Below are positions 16,765-25,466 of a DNA stretch of 64,000 nucleotides, piece by piece. The notes beneath the pieces are model-generated. The model saw only the letters and a program-made list of their open reading frames with translations. It ran no database searches and was not told the origin of the DNA. The number at the start of each line of letters is the position of its first letter. Within the stretch, counting starts at the first letter, position 1. This DNA comes from JAGXTF01 sp044224315 (GTDB lineage: Bacteria; Bacteroidota; Bacteroidia; NS11-12g; UBA955), in the NCBI GenBank assembly GCA_044224315.1, contig JBGAKR010000008.1, positions 62,001 to 126,000 of the forward strand, written 5' to 3'. Both the position numbers and the translations under genes were made by a program.

Positions 16765-17283
16765 ATGGATATTTCAATTTTATTAATTGACAAGTCTCTT
16801 AAGCCAAAGGAGAAAACCGAAACCCTGAGTGCATGGCTTTTAAATGGTGAATTGAATACCGATGATATTATCCATTTTGCAGCAAAGGCGAAAGATCCCA
16901 TAAAGGCTACCTGCATCGAAGCGCTGGAGTTTGCCAGTAAGCAAAATCCTGCAATGGTTAATGCTGCAGTTTTTGAATTTGTAACCCAGAATCTTACCGC
17001 AAAAGCACCCAGGGTGAAGTGGGAGAGTGCCAAGGTAATAGGCAATACAGCCCATTTGTTTAAGAATAAACTGGATGCAGCCATACAAAATTTGTTAACC
17101 AATACACAGCACGAAGGAACGGTTGTACGGTGGAGTGCTGCATTTGCACTGGGCGAAATTATAAAGCTGAAAACCAGCCAATATGCGGATTTACTTGCAG
17201 CCGCCGAAACGATTTGTAACAGCGACGAGAAAAACAGCATCAAAAAAATATACTTTGAAGCAATAAAAAAATCTAAGAAATGA
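16765..17283 (+). CDS. HEAT-repeat protein
   Basis: 172 residues of paired amphipathic helices. The C-terminal half fits HEAT/armadillo repeats: ANVxxLLTN-like spacing in LTNTQHEGTVVRWSAAFALGE, where the T-x-x-VRWxAAxALGEI pattern is the classic HEAT/PBS-lyase consensus, and a weaker preceding copy around PRVKWESAKVIGNTA. No catalytic residues are visible; such proteins act as docking scaffolds. A TAAATTTG box lies at 16747-16754, 10 nt before the start. The stop overlaps the ATG of a 50-codon membrane protein (ATGA), suggesting the two products work together. Confidence 0.8.
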   Translation: MDISILLIDKSLKPKEKTETLSAWLLNGELNTDDIIHFAAKAKDPIKATCIEALEFASKQNPAMVNAAVFEFVTQNLTAKAPRVKWESAKVIGNTAHLFKNKLDAAIQNLLTNTQHEGTVVRWSAAFALGEIIKLKTSQYADLLAAAETICNSDEKNSIKKIYFEAIKKSKK

Positions 17284-17432
17284 TTACCCTGTTTTTTGTA
17301 TATTCAATTATCCCATGGGCCATTTATTTGCTTATTTATGCCTTATGGATGCTGCGTAAAAAACCGCTAAAACGTATTGTAAATTATGATTTTCTGAAGG
17401 CAGGGTACAATATAAGGTTGAAAGTATGGTAG
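17280..17432 (+). CDS. Small single-span membrane protein (50 aa)
   Basis: This short frame begins at an ATG that overlaps the HEAT-protein stop codon (ATGA) and runs to TAG 17432. The product starts MITLFFVYSIIPWAIYLLIY, a convincing transmembrane helix, then a basic segment (RKKPLKRIVNY) that should stay in the cytoplasm, and ends RLKVW. Translational coupling and the positive-inside layout argue that it is real. No homologue comes to mind. It could anchor the HEAT-repeat scaffold to the membrane, which is inference from coupling alone. Confidence 0.5.
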   Translation: MITLFFVYSIIPWAIYLLIYALWMLRKKPLKRIVNYDFLKAGYNIRLKVW

Positions 17433-17485
17433 ATTTAAGTTCTGACAATTATAGTTGAATATTATAATTTGCATAAATATAACAA

Positions 17486-18487
17486 ATGAGCCTTTCAATT
17501 TCATTGGTTTTTAAATATATGCATTATCTAACACGATTTAAATGGCTAATATGGATCATTTTGCTATTGTTTGCCACCCTTTCTAAAGCCCAAAACAATA
17601 CTTATAAGTTTATTACCCGCGATGTATTAAATTTTTGGGAAGCAGTGGATAGCCTGGGTCATAGTAAGGATACTGTGGCTGTTTTTCAACGATTGGTATT
17701 GAACAGAGCCAGCAATGCTTTTAGGGTTTTTGCAAACAAATGGAAATTTACCGCCGCCCAATACGCACATCAGATTCGTAAATACCCTCTTTATTATAAA
17801 TCTCTCAGGAATCGATCGCTATTTTTAATTCAATCCGAAGATTCAGTCCGAAAAATAGTCGGCAGATTTAAGAAAATATATCCGCAATTAAATCAGGCCG
17901 ACATTTGCGTGGGTTTTGGCAATTTTACCACAGGCGGAAATGATGCAGTTACAGCCAGTGGAAATTTCATTTATATTGGTTTGGAATACCATTGCCCTGA
18001 TAGCAGCGCAAACCTCAGCGAACTTTCAGTCTCTACACGCGATTACGTTTCGCGCAGCAATTTTTTCAGAACCATTATCCATGAGTTGGTCCATGTGCAG
18101 CAAAAAACACATGGCACGCAAGTGGCAAATGCCTTTAATGGAGATTTGTTGGCGCATAGAATCATCACCGAAGGAATGGCAGATTATATTGGCACATTAA
18201 TAGTTCCTCAGGGCAATAATGGCAATTATTCCGATTATGGCAGATTGCACGAAACAGAATTGAAAAAAATGCTGAAAAAACAACTGTATGCCTCAAGTTA
18301 TGGAACATGGTTTGGCGGTAAAGATGCCGATTTTACTCATAAACCCCGTGATTTGGGATATTTCATGGGGGCGCGCATAGCGGGCCGTTTTTTTGAAAGA
18401 CAGAAACAATCCCAAGTGGATTTAACCAGCCTGATTGAAATATATAGTATTAAAAAATTTATACGTAAAAGCGGGTATTTTAAATAG
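17486..18487 (+). CDS. Exported DUF2268-like zinc metalloprotease
   Basis: 333 residues with an N-terminal signal/anchor (FKWLIWIILLLFATLSKAQ). The zinc-binding HExxH motif lies at 199-203 in TIIHELVHVQQK, followed about 30 residues later by TEGMADYIG, a glutamate helix typical of gluzincin-like DUF2268 peptidases. It probably acts in the periplasm or outside the cell; the substrate is unknown. ATG 17486 is the longest start; ATG 17519 (MHYLTRFKW) would give a more standard signal peptide and may be the true one. It is preceded by the HEAT/small membrane pair but separated by about 50 nt. Confidence 0.75.
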   Translation: MSLSISLVFKYMHYLTRFKWLIWIILLLFATLSKAQNNTYKFITRDVLNFWEAVDSLGHSKDTVAVFQRLVLNRASNAFRVFANKWKFTAAQYAHQIRKYPLYYKSLRNRSLFLIQSEDSVRKIVGRFKKIYPQLNQADICVGFGNFTTGGNDAVTASGNFIYIGLEYHCPDSSANLSELSVSTRDYVSRSNFFRTIIHELVHVQQKTHGTQVANAFNGDLLAHRIITEGMADYIGTLIVPQGNNGNYSDYGRLHETELKKMLKKQLYASSYGTWFGGKDADFTHKPRDLGYFMGARIAGRFFERQKQSQVDLTSLIEIYSIKKFIRKSGYFK

Positions 18488-18506
18488 ATAAAAGATTGAA
18501 ATCATT

Positions 18507-18523
18507 TTCCTGAAAATCAGGAA
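18507..18523 (+). terminator. Weak hairpin after the metalloprotease gene
   Basis: TTCCTGA (18507-18513) and TCAGGAA (18517-18523) form a perfect 7-bp stem with a 3-nt loop, but no T-run follows. It may still slow RNA polymerase or protect the 3' end. The rest of 18488-18737 holds only the nuoA promoter box. Confidence 0.3.
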
Positions 18524-18737
18524 GTATTGAAAATTTTGAAAAGGAATTTTTCTATACAATGCACATAGCTCGGGCAATGATTTAGAGCATCGGCACAATG
18601 CTACCTTGGTCTCTATTGGGGGTAATCGCCGTTAAATGACAGAATATCAATGGGGTAAACATAGTGGAAAAATCTATAGCTCCTGATTAAAATTCGCGCA
18701 TTTTCTGCCTTGCCCTGTATTACATTTGCATCCATAA

Positions 18738-19103
18738 ATGAGCAATCCAGACAGTTATATTCCCATTCTCATCCAGATTGGCGTTGCCGTTGGCTTTGTA
18801 GCCCTTACCCTGGGTGTTTCTCCCTTGCTGGGTCCAAACCGCAAAACCGTTCAAAAAGACGAAACGTTTGAGTGCGGTATCGAAAGTCAGGGCAATGCAC
18901 GCATTCCCATTTCGGTTAAATATTTCCTTACTGCTATTCTTTTTGTATTGTTCGATGTAGAGGTGATATTCTTTTACCCCTATGCCGTAAACTTTCGCGA
19001 ACGCGGACTGGATGGATTTGTAGCCGTGCTTTGCTTTGTAGGACTGTTCCTTGCCGGCTTTATATACGTTTGGAAAAAAGGTGGCCTCGAATGGGAAAAA
19101 TAA
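18738..19103 (+). CDS. nuoA: NADH-quinone oxidoreductase subunit A
   Basis: 121 residues, the normal length for NuoA/Nad3. Three membrane helices and the conserved loop FECGIESQGNARIP followed by FDVEVIFFYPYAV identify it. It is a membrane-arm subunit next to the quinone-binding junction of complex I, which transfers electrons from NADH to quinone and pumps protons. A TACATTTG minus-7 box at 18721-18728 lies 9 nt before the ATG, indicating a very short leader. The gene opens a four-gene operon, nuoABCD. Confidence 0.97.
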   Translation: MSNPDSYIPILIQIGVAVGFVALTLGVSPLLGPNRKTVQKDETFECGIESQGNARIPISVKYFLTAILFVLFDVEVIFFYPYAVNFRERGLDGFVAVLCFVGLFLAGFIYVWKKGGLEWEK

Positions 19104-19116
19104 ATATTTAATTTTA

Positions 19117-19150
19117 ACATCTAACTTCAAACATCTAACCTCAAACATAA
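19117..19150 (+). repeat. 14-bp tandem repeat in the nuoA-nuoB gap
   Basis: ACATCTAACTTCAA (19117-19130) and ACATCTAACCTCAA (19131-19144) are adjacent, with a partial third copy ACATAA. The repeat fills most of the 50-nt intercistronic gap and stops just before the nuoB start. Confidence 0.7.
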
Positions 19151-19153
19151 TCA

Positions 19154-19696
19154 ATGGTAAATATAGCAGAAGCACCTGAAGGCATGGAAGGACCCGGTTT
19201 CTTCGCCACCAGGCTGGATAAAGTAATTGGATTGGCACGTTCATATTCCTTATGGCCATTGCCCTTTGCCACATCTTGCTGTGGAATTGAATTTATGGCT
19301 ACCATGGGTACCAACTACGATTTGGCCCGCTTTGGTAGCGAACGTCTTTCTTTCTCTCCCCGCCAGGCCGATCTGCTCATGGTGATGGGCACCATTGCCA
19401 AAAAAATGGGTCCGGTTTTGAAACAAGTTTACGACCAGATGGCAGAACCCAAATGGGTGATGAGTGTGGGAGCCTGCGCTTGCAGCGGTGGTATTTTCGA
19501 TACCTACAGCGTTTTGCAGGGTATTGACAATATTATTCCTGTGGATGTTTACGTACCGGGTTGCCCTCCTCGTCCCGAACAAATTATTGAAGGACTGATG
19601 AAAGTGCAGGAACTAGCCCAAAACGAAAGTCTGCGCCGCCGCAATAGCGACGAATACAAAAAAATGTTGGAAAGCTACCATATCCAAACTTCCTGA
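19154..19696 (+). CDS. nuoB: NADH-quinone oxidoreductase subunit B
   Basis: 180 residues. Carries the terminal iron-sulfur cluster N2 of complex I, ligated by Cys42 and Cys43 (SCCGIEFMA), Cys108 (GACACSGG) and Cys137 (YVPGCPPRPE). This cluster passes electrons to quinone. The N-terminus MVNIAEAPEGMEGPGFF is variable in the family. The next gene starts 5 nt after the stop, so nuoB and nuoC are translated from the same message. Confidence 0.98.
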   Translation: MVNIAEAPEGMEGPGFFATRLDKVIGLARSYSLWPLPFATSCCGIEFMATMGTNYDLARFGSERLSFSPRQADLLMVMGTIAKKMGPVLKQVYDQMAEPKWVMSVGACACSGGIFDTYSVLQGIDNIIPVDVYVPGCPPRPEQIIEGLMKVQELAQNESLRRRNSDEYKKMLESYHIQTS

Positions 19697-19701
19697 TTTT
19701 A

Positions 19702-20208
19702 ATGGCTAATCTGAATAACGAACAATTACTAGAAAGCCTGCAAGCCTTGCTGGGCGAAAAGCTCATCAGCCACGAAGAGCCAAAAGGGATGCTTACCATA
19801 GAAGTGGGTAGAGACAATCTCATTGACGTGGTTACCAGCCTTAAAAACAGCGATACACTGAAGTTTGGATTCCTTACCGACGTTTGTGCCGTGCATTACC
19901 CCGAAAACAGGGGCCGCGAATTGTGCACCGTTTACCACTTGCATAGCCTGGAAAACAATGTGCGTTTGCGTATTAAATGCTATATGCCCATTGCCGATCC
20001 GCAGTGCCCCAGCCTTACTGGTTTATTTGCCGGTGCTAATTGGATGGAACGCGAAACTTTTGATTTCTATGGCGTGCAATTCACTGGCCACCCGGATTTG
20101 CGCCGCATTTTAAACATGGATAGTATGGATTATCATCCCCTGCGCAAAGAATATGCTTTAGAGGATGAAACCCGCACCGATAAATCTGATAAATTCTTTG
20201 GAAGATGA
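19702..20208 (+). CDS. nuoC: NADH-quinone oxidoreductase subunit C
   Basis: 168 residues, a peripheral-arm subunit of complex I (30-kDa family). The signature is in the C-terminal half: MERETFDFYGVQFTGHPDLR followed by RRILNMDSMDYHPLRKEY. Here nuoC and nuoD are separate genes rather than the fused nuoCD of enterobacteria. The stop overlaps the nuoD start (ATGA). Confidence 0.97.
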   Translation: MANLNNEQLLESLQALLGEKLISHEEPKGMLTIEVGRDNLIDVVTSLKNSDTLKFGFLTDVCAVHYPENRGRELCTVYHLHSLENNVRLRIKCYMPIADPQCPSLTGLFAGANWMERETFDFYGVQFTGHPDLRRILNMDSMDYHPLRKEYALEDETRTDKSDKFFGR

Positions 20209-21425
20209 GTGAACTGCAAGTAAAAGACCCCAATCACTACGTTTCTACCGAAACCATTGATGGCGAAATCGCTACCCTTAACCTGGGACCAACGCATCCT
20301 GCTACCCATGGTATTTTTCAGAATGTAATGAAGGTGGATGGTGAAAGAATCATCTCTTCCGAACCTACTATTGGATACATACACCGCGCATTTGAAAAAC
20401 TGGCCGAACGCCGCCCATATAACCAAATTACCCCTATCACCGACCGTTTAAACTACTGTTCTTCGCCCATAAACAACATGGGTTGGGAAATGACGGTAGA
20501 AAAGTTAATAGGAGTGGAGCTACCCAAAAAGGTAGACTACATGCGGGTAATTATTATGGAACTGGCCCGTATTGCAGATCATTTGGTTTGCAACACTGTA
20601 ATTGGTGTGGATACCGGTGCCCTTACAGGCTTTACGTACATGTTTCAGGAACGTGAAAAAATTTACGACATGTATGAGGAGGTTTGCGGTGCTCGTTTAA
20701 CAACCAACATTGGCCGCATTGGCGGTTTCGAACGCGATTTCAGCCCTGCATTTATGAGCAAATTGCGCACCTGGCTCAAAGAATTCCCTGCCAAATTTCA
20801 GGAGTTCGACAACCTGCTTACCCGCAACCGTATTTTTATGGATAGGGTAATTAAGGCAGGACCAATATCGGCCGAAAAAGCCCTGAGCTATGGTTTTACC
20901 GGTCCAAATCTGCGTGCCGCAGGGGTTGATTATGATGTGCGTGTAATGAGCCCGTACAGCAGCTACCAGGATTTTGAATTCGATATTCCGGTAGGGCAGG
21001 ATGGCGATACCTACGATCGTTTTATTGTGCGCCAGGAAGAGATACGCCAAAGTTTGCGCATTATTCACCAGGCCCTTGAAAATATGCCCCAGGGTAAGCA
21101 CTATGCTGATGTGCCCGAGTATTATTTGCCCCCTAAAGAGGAAGTATACCGAAGCATGGAAGCGCTGATTTACCATTTTAAAATCGTAATGGGAGAAACC
21201 CCAATACCAGCAGGCGAAGTATACCACAGCGTAGAAGGCGCCAACGGAGAACTGGGCTTTTACCTCATCTCAGATGGTGGACGCACCCCTTACAGATTGC
21301 ATTTCCGCAGGCCTTGCTTTATTTACTACCAGGCCTACCCGGAAATGATAAAAGGATCGGTACTCAGCGATGCCATCCTCACCATGAGTAGCATGAACGT
21401 TATTGCAGGCGAACTTGACGCCTGA
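20205..21425 (+). CDS. nuoD: NADH-quinone oxidoreductase subunit D
   Basis: 406 residues, the 49-kDa subunit that forms the quinone-binding pocket with NuoB. Signatures: LGPTHPATHGI with the His contacting the quinone head group, then GYIHRAFEKLAERRPYNQ and the C-terminal GELDA. The ATGA overlap with nuoC implies coupling. A strong terminator begins 5 nt after the stop, so the operon ends here and nuoE through nuoN are not adjacent. Confidence 0.98.
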   Translation: MSELQVKDPNHYVSTETIDGEIATLNLGPTHPATHGIFQNVMKVDGERIISSEPTIGYIHRAFEKLAERRPYNQITPITDRLNYCSSPINNMGWEMTVEKLIGVELPKKVDYMRVIIMELARIADHLVCNTVIGVDTGALTGFTYMFQEREKIYDMYEEVCGARLTTNIGRIGGFERDFSPAFMSKLRTWLKEFPAKFQEFDNLLTRNRIFMDRVIKAGPISAEKALSYGFTGPNLRAAGVDYDVRVMSPYSSYQDFEFDIPVGQDGDTYDRFIVRQEEIRQSLRIIHQALENMPQGKHYADVPEYYLPPKEEVYRSMEALIYHFKIVMGETPIPAGEVYHSVEGANGELGFYLISDGGRTPYRLHFRRPCFIYYQAYPEMIKGSVLSDAILTMSSMNVIAGELDA

Positions 21426-21430
21426 TAAAA

Positions 21431-21454
21431 AACCGGCTTGAGGCCGGTTTTTTT
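21431..21454 (+). terminator. Intrinsic terminator of nuoABCD
   Basis: AACCGGC (21431-21437) pairs with GCCGGTT (21443-21449) around TTGAG, followed by a T-run. It lies 5 nt after the nuoD stop. Confidence 0.9.
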
Positions 21455-21715
21455 ATGCATTGAGCATTCTGATATATTTCATTTCGGCTTAGAAAATGGC
21501 ATTCACAAACCTTCTACTTTAATTTATGGTGGATTGGATTAGCAATAATGAAACTCCCGCTTATGGAACGGCAGAAAGAATGAAACAGTCAACCCCAAAA
21601 TTTTCCTTAATTCAACTAATTGCCCAAACGGTAAATTTAATCACTCAATTATTCAATACCGATAAAATACAATTCCATGGCTACTTAATTCTATAATTTA
21701 AATCCCCTTAAAAAA
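21455..21715. other. Gene-free gap between two terminators
   Basis: The gap between the nuoD terminator and the terminator of the converging T9SS gene is AT-rich. It contains one 56-codon frame (21526-21696, starting MVDWISNNETPAYG), but it has no promoter, no coupling and no recognisable motif, so I leave it as non-coding. Confidence 0.5.
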
Positions 21716-21752
21716 AAAGCTGCCCGATTTCTCAGGCAGCTTTCTTTTTTAA
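21716..21752 (-). terminator. Intrinsic terminator of the 1,233-residue T9SS gene
   Basis: AAAGCTGCC (21716-21724) and GGCAGCTTT (21735-21743) form a 9-bp stem. T-runs flank both sides when read on either strand, so it could work both ways. On the minus strand it lies 13-50 nt after the stop. Confidence 0.85.
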
Positions 21753-21764
21753 ACCCTTTATTTC

Positions 21765-24700
21765 TTAATTCTGAATGATTACTTTTTGGCTGATGGTACC
21801 AGCATCCTGGGTTTGGATTTGTACCATGTAAATACCAGAAATCAATTTGCTGCAATCTACAGTTTGGATATTTTGTTCAGCGTTTACGGGTGATGTATAA
21901 ACCACTGCACCCAAACTGTTTACAATGGTAATTTTGGTAGCCGTGCTGTTACCAGTTTCGATGGTAAGGCTGGTGCTTGCAGGATTTGGATAAATTTTAA
22001 CATTGCCTGCAGTTGCGGAATTGAAAACATTTACCGCACACAGATTGCTGGTAGAATTGCTACCATTGAAATCGTACTGTTTCAAACGGTAGAAATTGGT
22101 ACCCATAAACGGACTGTTATCGGTGTAATTGTATTCCTTAGGCGCGCTGCTATTACCGGCTGCTTTAACTTTACCTATGGCTTTGAAGTTTTTGCCATCC
22201 GCAGAACGTTCTACAACAAAGTAATCGCTGTTGGTTTCTGAAGCTGTATTCCAGGTGAGGTTTACAGATTTGATACCCGCCTTGCTGCAACGGAAATCGG
22301 TAAGGTCAATAGGCAAAGGAGCCAGTGTGGGATTCATAGTTCCCAGGGTAAAGAAGGTATTGATATTGCTGGCATTCAAGGTAAAGATTACACGATCGCC
22401 ACTGAGGGTTTTAGATGTAACATTTACAGTATCAAATGTGCCATTTGACGCACTGCGTTTCAATAATACGTATTGAGAAATGGCTGATGATGGCAATTGG
22501 GTTGATTTCCAATAATCGCCAAAGTCAAATATGAATTTCACACTTCCACCATTGTTATTTACATCGGTACGTTTTACTTCCCAGTCGGTATTCCAGCGGA
22601 GCAGTACATTTTGTGACAGGTTGCTGGTGCTGGTAGCGGCATTGGTATTGCAATTAATACCTGCCATTATATAGTCACCGGCATCGCGCAGGAAGTTGGT
22701 ACCTGAAGAAGCATCGTCTTCTATAATAAATCCTTGAGATACGCGGGTTTTTTGGATACTGTCTGATGAACTTTGGAATCCAATTCCATTCATGGTGCGG
22801 TTATAGGTCGGATCTACGGGTGAGAATTTGGCATTGGCCAGGGTAATACCATAATAGGTGGCCTGGTTGTTTTCCAAAATAGTACGACGTGCGTTTCCTA
22901 CAGCTTTGGTAAATAGAATATACTCACTTAATCGACCGGTAAATGATTCAATGGGTTCGAACAGAGTAGGATCATTGAAACTTTGGAACAAACGTAGTTT
23001 GTTAAAATTAAATGCCCTGGTATCAGCTACTGTAGATGATCCATTGTTATTATTGAAAATCTGGCGCTGAGTGCCAGAGAAAGAGGCACTTACAATTCCA
23101 CCAGTTCCGGTAGTAATCGCTATGGATGGAGTGGTAGCATTACGTTCGATAATCAAAGTTGGAGATGCACCCCCACGGTGATTGATATTGAATAATCCAT
23201 TCTGGTTCCAGTCGAACTGACTGCCATTGCCAGTTGACATAATACGCAGATTGTTTGTGGTGGTGGTATCGGCCTGATAAACAGCATTGGCAAACAAACC
23301 GGTGCCGGTGTAGGTTGAAGCAAGATTGCCAGTTAGGTTGGTTTGCAATACACTGCTGCTGCGCATGGCGGGACGGCCATTGAGGGTAATGAGTTTACCA
23401 GCCTGCACAATTACAGGTTGGCGGCTGTTGGTAGCTTGAGAAACATGATTCCCATTTCCGCTTTGGTCGTACCAGGTGGTTACAAAACCGCTTGGTGGAA
23501 TAGTTGGAGTTGCATATACGGGTCCGGCAATATTGTAGTATAAGGCCTGGGTATATTCAAAATACTGGCGGTCGGCATCTGATGGGAAGGAGCTGAAGGT
23601 AAGGATTTCAGAAATCCAACCATCAAGTCCGGTAACTCCATCGGCGCGCATACCTATATATAGTGGGTTTCCAACATCATTAAAGGTAGTACCCGCCGTT
23701 CCGGAAGGAGGATTTGCACTTCCATTATAATAAGCGTCGAAAGAACCTCCGTTTTGGGCACGGAATGTCCAGATTCCCAGGGGTTTCGCGGCATTAAAGC
23801 TGTTGGTCACGTCTTTGAAAACGTATCCGGTACCGTTACCAACTACATTGCGGGCATTATAAAAGTCGATAGGAGCAGGGATATTTGCATTACTTCCACT
23901 TCCTGTTTTACTTACGATCGCGTTATACGTTAAATTTGTATTTACCTTAGCTACTCCGTTGAAACAGGCTGCAGTAGAAAATGCAGTGAAACTGCCGGTA
24001 GCAAGGCCGCTGTTGATATTTAGGAAACGGAGTGCAGGTTTGCCATTCTGTCTTTCAATCACACTTGCGTTCATTATGCGGGGTTGGCGCGATAGGGTAG
24101 CTTGGGTAGCATTGCGGCCATTACCACTTTGGTCATACCATGTAGTTACATATGCATCAGCAGTAGTAGAGGTAATACTTACTGCTACCGGACCAGCAAT
24201 ACCATAATACAGAGATTGCAAGTATTCCAGTGTTTGACGGTCGGAAGTATTTAATGATGAAGCAAAACCAATTACTTCTGAAATATTTCCATCAAATGGA
24301 TGGGCAGTGGTGGTGGGTACAGCTCCCATGCAAATTTGGTTGGTTGCAACATTGGGGGTTATATCCAGACCACTAAAAAGTGTGGTGGAAATCGCGGATC
24401 CATTGTAGAATCCTGAAAGTCCGGTAGAAATATTTCCAGAGGTATAAATCCAGGTTTTCAAATCCATGGCACCAGCAGTAGTAGAGTTTCCAATTTTTGC
24501 TCTGTTAAGTAATTCAATACTATTGTTACCTGTATTTATATCATTCCACAAACCGATACGATTACCAGCACTTGCATTGTTTCCCCAGCCAAAAATTTCT
24601 GAGCCCGCAGCAAGGGTTGTATTGTTGCGGCTGGAAATAGCAATAATACTGAAAGATCCATTGCCTGAGGAAATAGTTCCAGCATAACGTAATGTTTGGG

Positions 24701-25466
24701 TAGAGGATGCTGTAAACCTTACTGTGGGTTTGCCATTCTGTCGCAATACAACACCGGAAGCTATTATCTGGGGTTGATTTCCTGGGGTTGCCTGAGAGAG
24801 GTCTTTCGCATTTCCGCTTTGGTCATACCAAATATTTATAAATCCATTTCCTGCACCCACAAAGGTTTTCAACGCAACCGTATCAAGATCTCCTGAAACA
24901 GTGAAGCCGATATCCTGGGTGGTGTTGTCACTGCTGCGGCGCACACGGATGGCAAACCCACTATATGCACAACGCATTCTGCGAAGGCTATATGCCACAT
25001 TAGCCACCGGAGTTATCATGTTCAGCGGACCTGCTCCGAATACAAAATTTTTGAGAGCAACAGTATCTAAGTCTCCATTTGCAGTAAACCCGATATCCGT
25101 TTCGGCATTGTCGCAGCTGCGGCGCACTCTGATGGCATTGCCTGTGTAAGAACAACCCAGTTTGCGCAAGCTGAATGATGCCTGGGAAGAGGTGCCTAAA
25201 GCGCCCAAAGCAGGTGCTCCATAAACAAATGCTTTTAGCGCATTGGTATCCAAATCTCCGCATGTGGTAAATCCAATGTCGGTGCTGGCATCGTCGCAAC
25301 TGCGGCGCAATTGAATGGCTTTGCCAGCATAGGATGGATTTAATTTACGAAGGCCGTAAGCAGCAGTAGCATCGGTAGTTACCTGTGCTTGCGAACTGGC
25401 TAGTGAAAAGGTGAGTGCAAACAGCAATATAATGCGGTTTGCTTTTTTGGTAATTTGTTTAATCAT
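21765..25466 (-). CDS. Large T9SS-secreted protein: three arabinofuranosidase-like repeats, three LamG-like domains, FnIII-like, type A sorting domain
   Basis: About 1,233 residues. After a signal peptide (MIKQITKKANRIILLFALTF) come three tandem copies of a 45-50 residue repeat (consensus AYSLRKLxxSYxGxAIRVRR, then SxDxxxxDIGFTxxGDLDTxAL). This pattern recalls the N-terminal part of family 54 arabinofuranosidases. Three modules then open with TTWYDQSGNG and QATxxRQPxI and look like concanavalin/LamG folds. An FnIII-like segment (LTWNTASETNSDYFVVERS) precedes the sorting domain (VKIYPNPASTSLTIE to QKVIIQN). It is probably a surface glycan-binding protein. ATG 25466 replaces a GTG at 25502. A TAGTTTTG box and 21-bp-spaced repeats lie upstream. 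Confidence 0.9.
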   Translation of the reverse strand: MIKQITKKANRIILLFALTFSLASSQAQVTTDATAAYGLRKLNPSYAGKAIQLRRSCDDASTDIGFTTCGDLDTNALKAFVYGAPALGALGTSSQASFSLRKLGCSYTGNAIRVRRSCDNAETDIGFTANGDLDTVALKNFVFGAGPLNMITPVANVAYSLRRMRCAYSGFAIRVRRSSDNTTQDIGFTVSGDLDTVALKTFVGAGNGFINIWYDQSGNAKDLSQATPGNQPQIIASGVVLRQNGKPTVRFTASSTQTLRYAGTISSGNGSFSIIAISSRNNTTLAAGSEIFGWGNNASAGNRIGLWNDINTGNNSIELLNRAKIGNSTTAGAMDLKTWIYTSGNISTGLSGFYNGSAISTTLFSGLDITPNVATNQICMGAVPTTTAHPFDGNISEVIGFASSLNTSDRQTLEYLQSLYYGIAGPVAVSITSTTADAYVTTWYDQSGNGRNATQATLSRQPRIMNASVIERQNGKPALRFLNINSGLATGSFTAFSTAACFNGVAKVNTNLTYNAIVSKTGSGSNANIPAPIDFYNARNVVGNGTGYVFKDVTNSFNAAKPLGIWTFRAQNGGSFDAYYNGSANPPSGTAGTTFNDVGNPLYIGMRADGVTGLDGWISEILTFSSFPSDADRQYFEYTQALYYNIAGPVYATPTIPPSGFVTTWYDQSGNGNHVSQATNSRQPVIVQAGKLITLNGRPAMRSSSVLQTNLTGNLASTYTGTGLFANAVYQADTTTTNNLRIMSTGNGSQFDWNQNGLFNINHRGGASPTLIIERNATTPSIAITTGTGGIVSASFSGTQRQIFNNNNGSSTVADTRAFNFNKLRLFQSFNDPTLFEPIESFTGRLSEYILFTKAVGNARRTILENNQATYYGITLANAKFSPVDPTYNRTMNGIGFQSSSDSIQKTRVSQGFIIEDDASSGTNFLRDAGDYIMAGINCNTNAATSTSNLSQNVLLRWNTDWEVKRTDVNNNGGSVKFIFDFGDYWKSTQLPSSAISQYVLLKRSASNGTFDTVNVTSKTLSGDRVIFTLNASNINTFFTLGTMNPTLAPLPIDLTDFRCSKAGIKSVNLTWNTASETNSDYFVVERSADGKNFKAIGKVKAAGNSSAPKEYNYTDNSPFMGTNFYRLKQYDFNGSNSTSNLCAVNVFNSATAGNVKIYPNPASTSLTIETGNSTATKITIVNSLGAVVYTSPVNAEQNIQTVDCSKLISGIYMVQIQTQDAGTISQKVIIQN

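Noticed and set aside
21526..21696. 56-codon frame starting MVDWISNNETPAYG after nuoD
   Set aside because: It lies between two terminators with no promoter box, no coupling and no recognisable motif.
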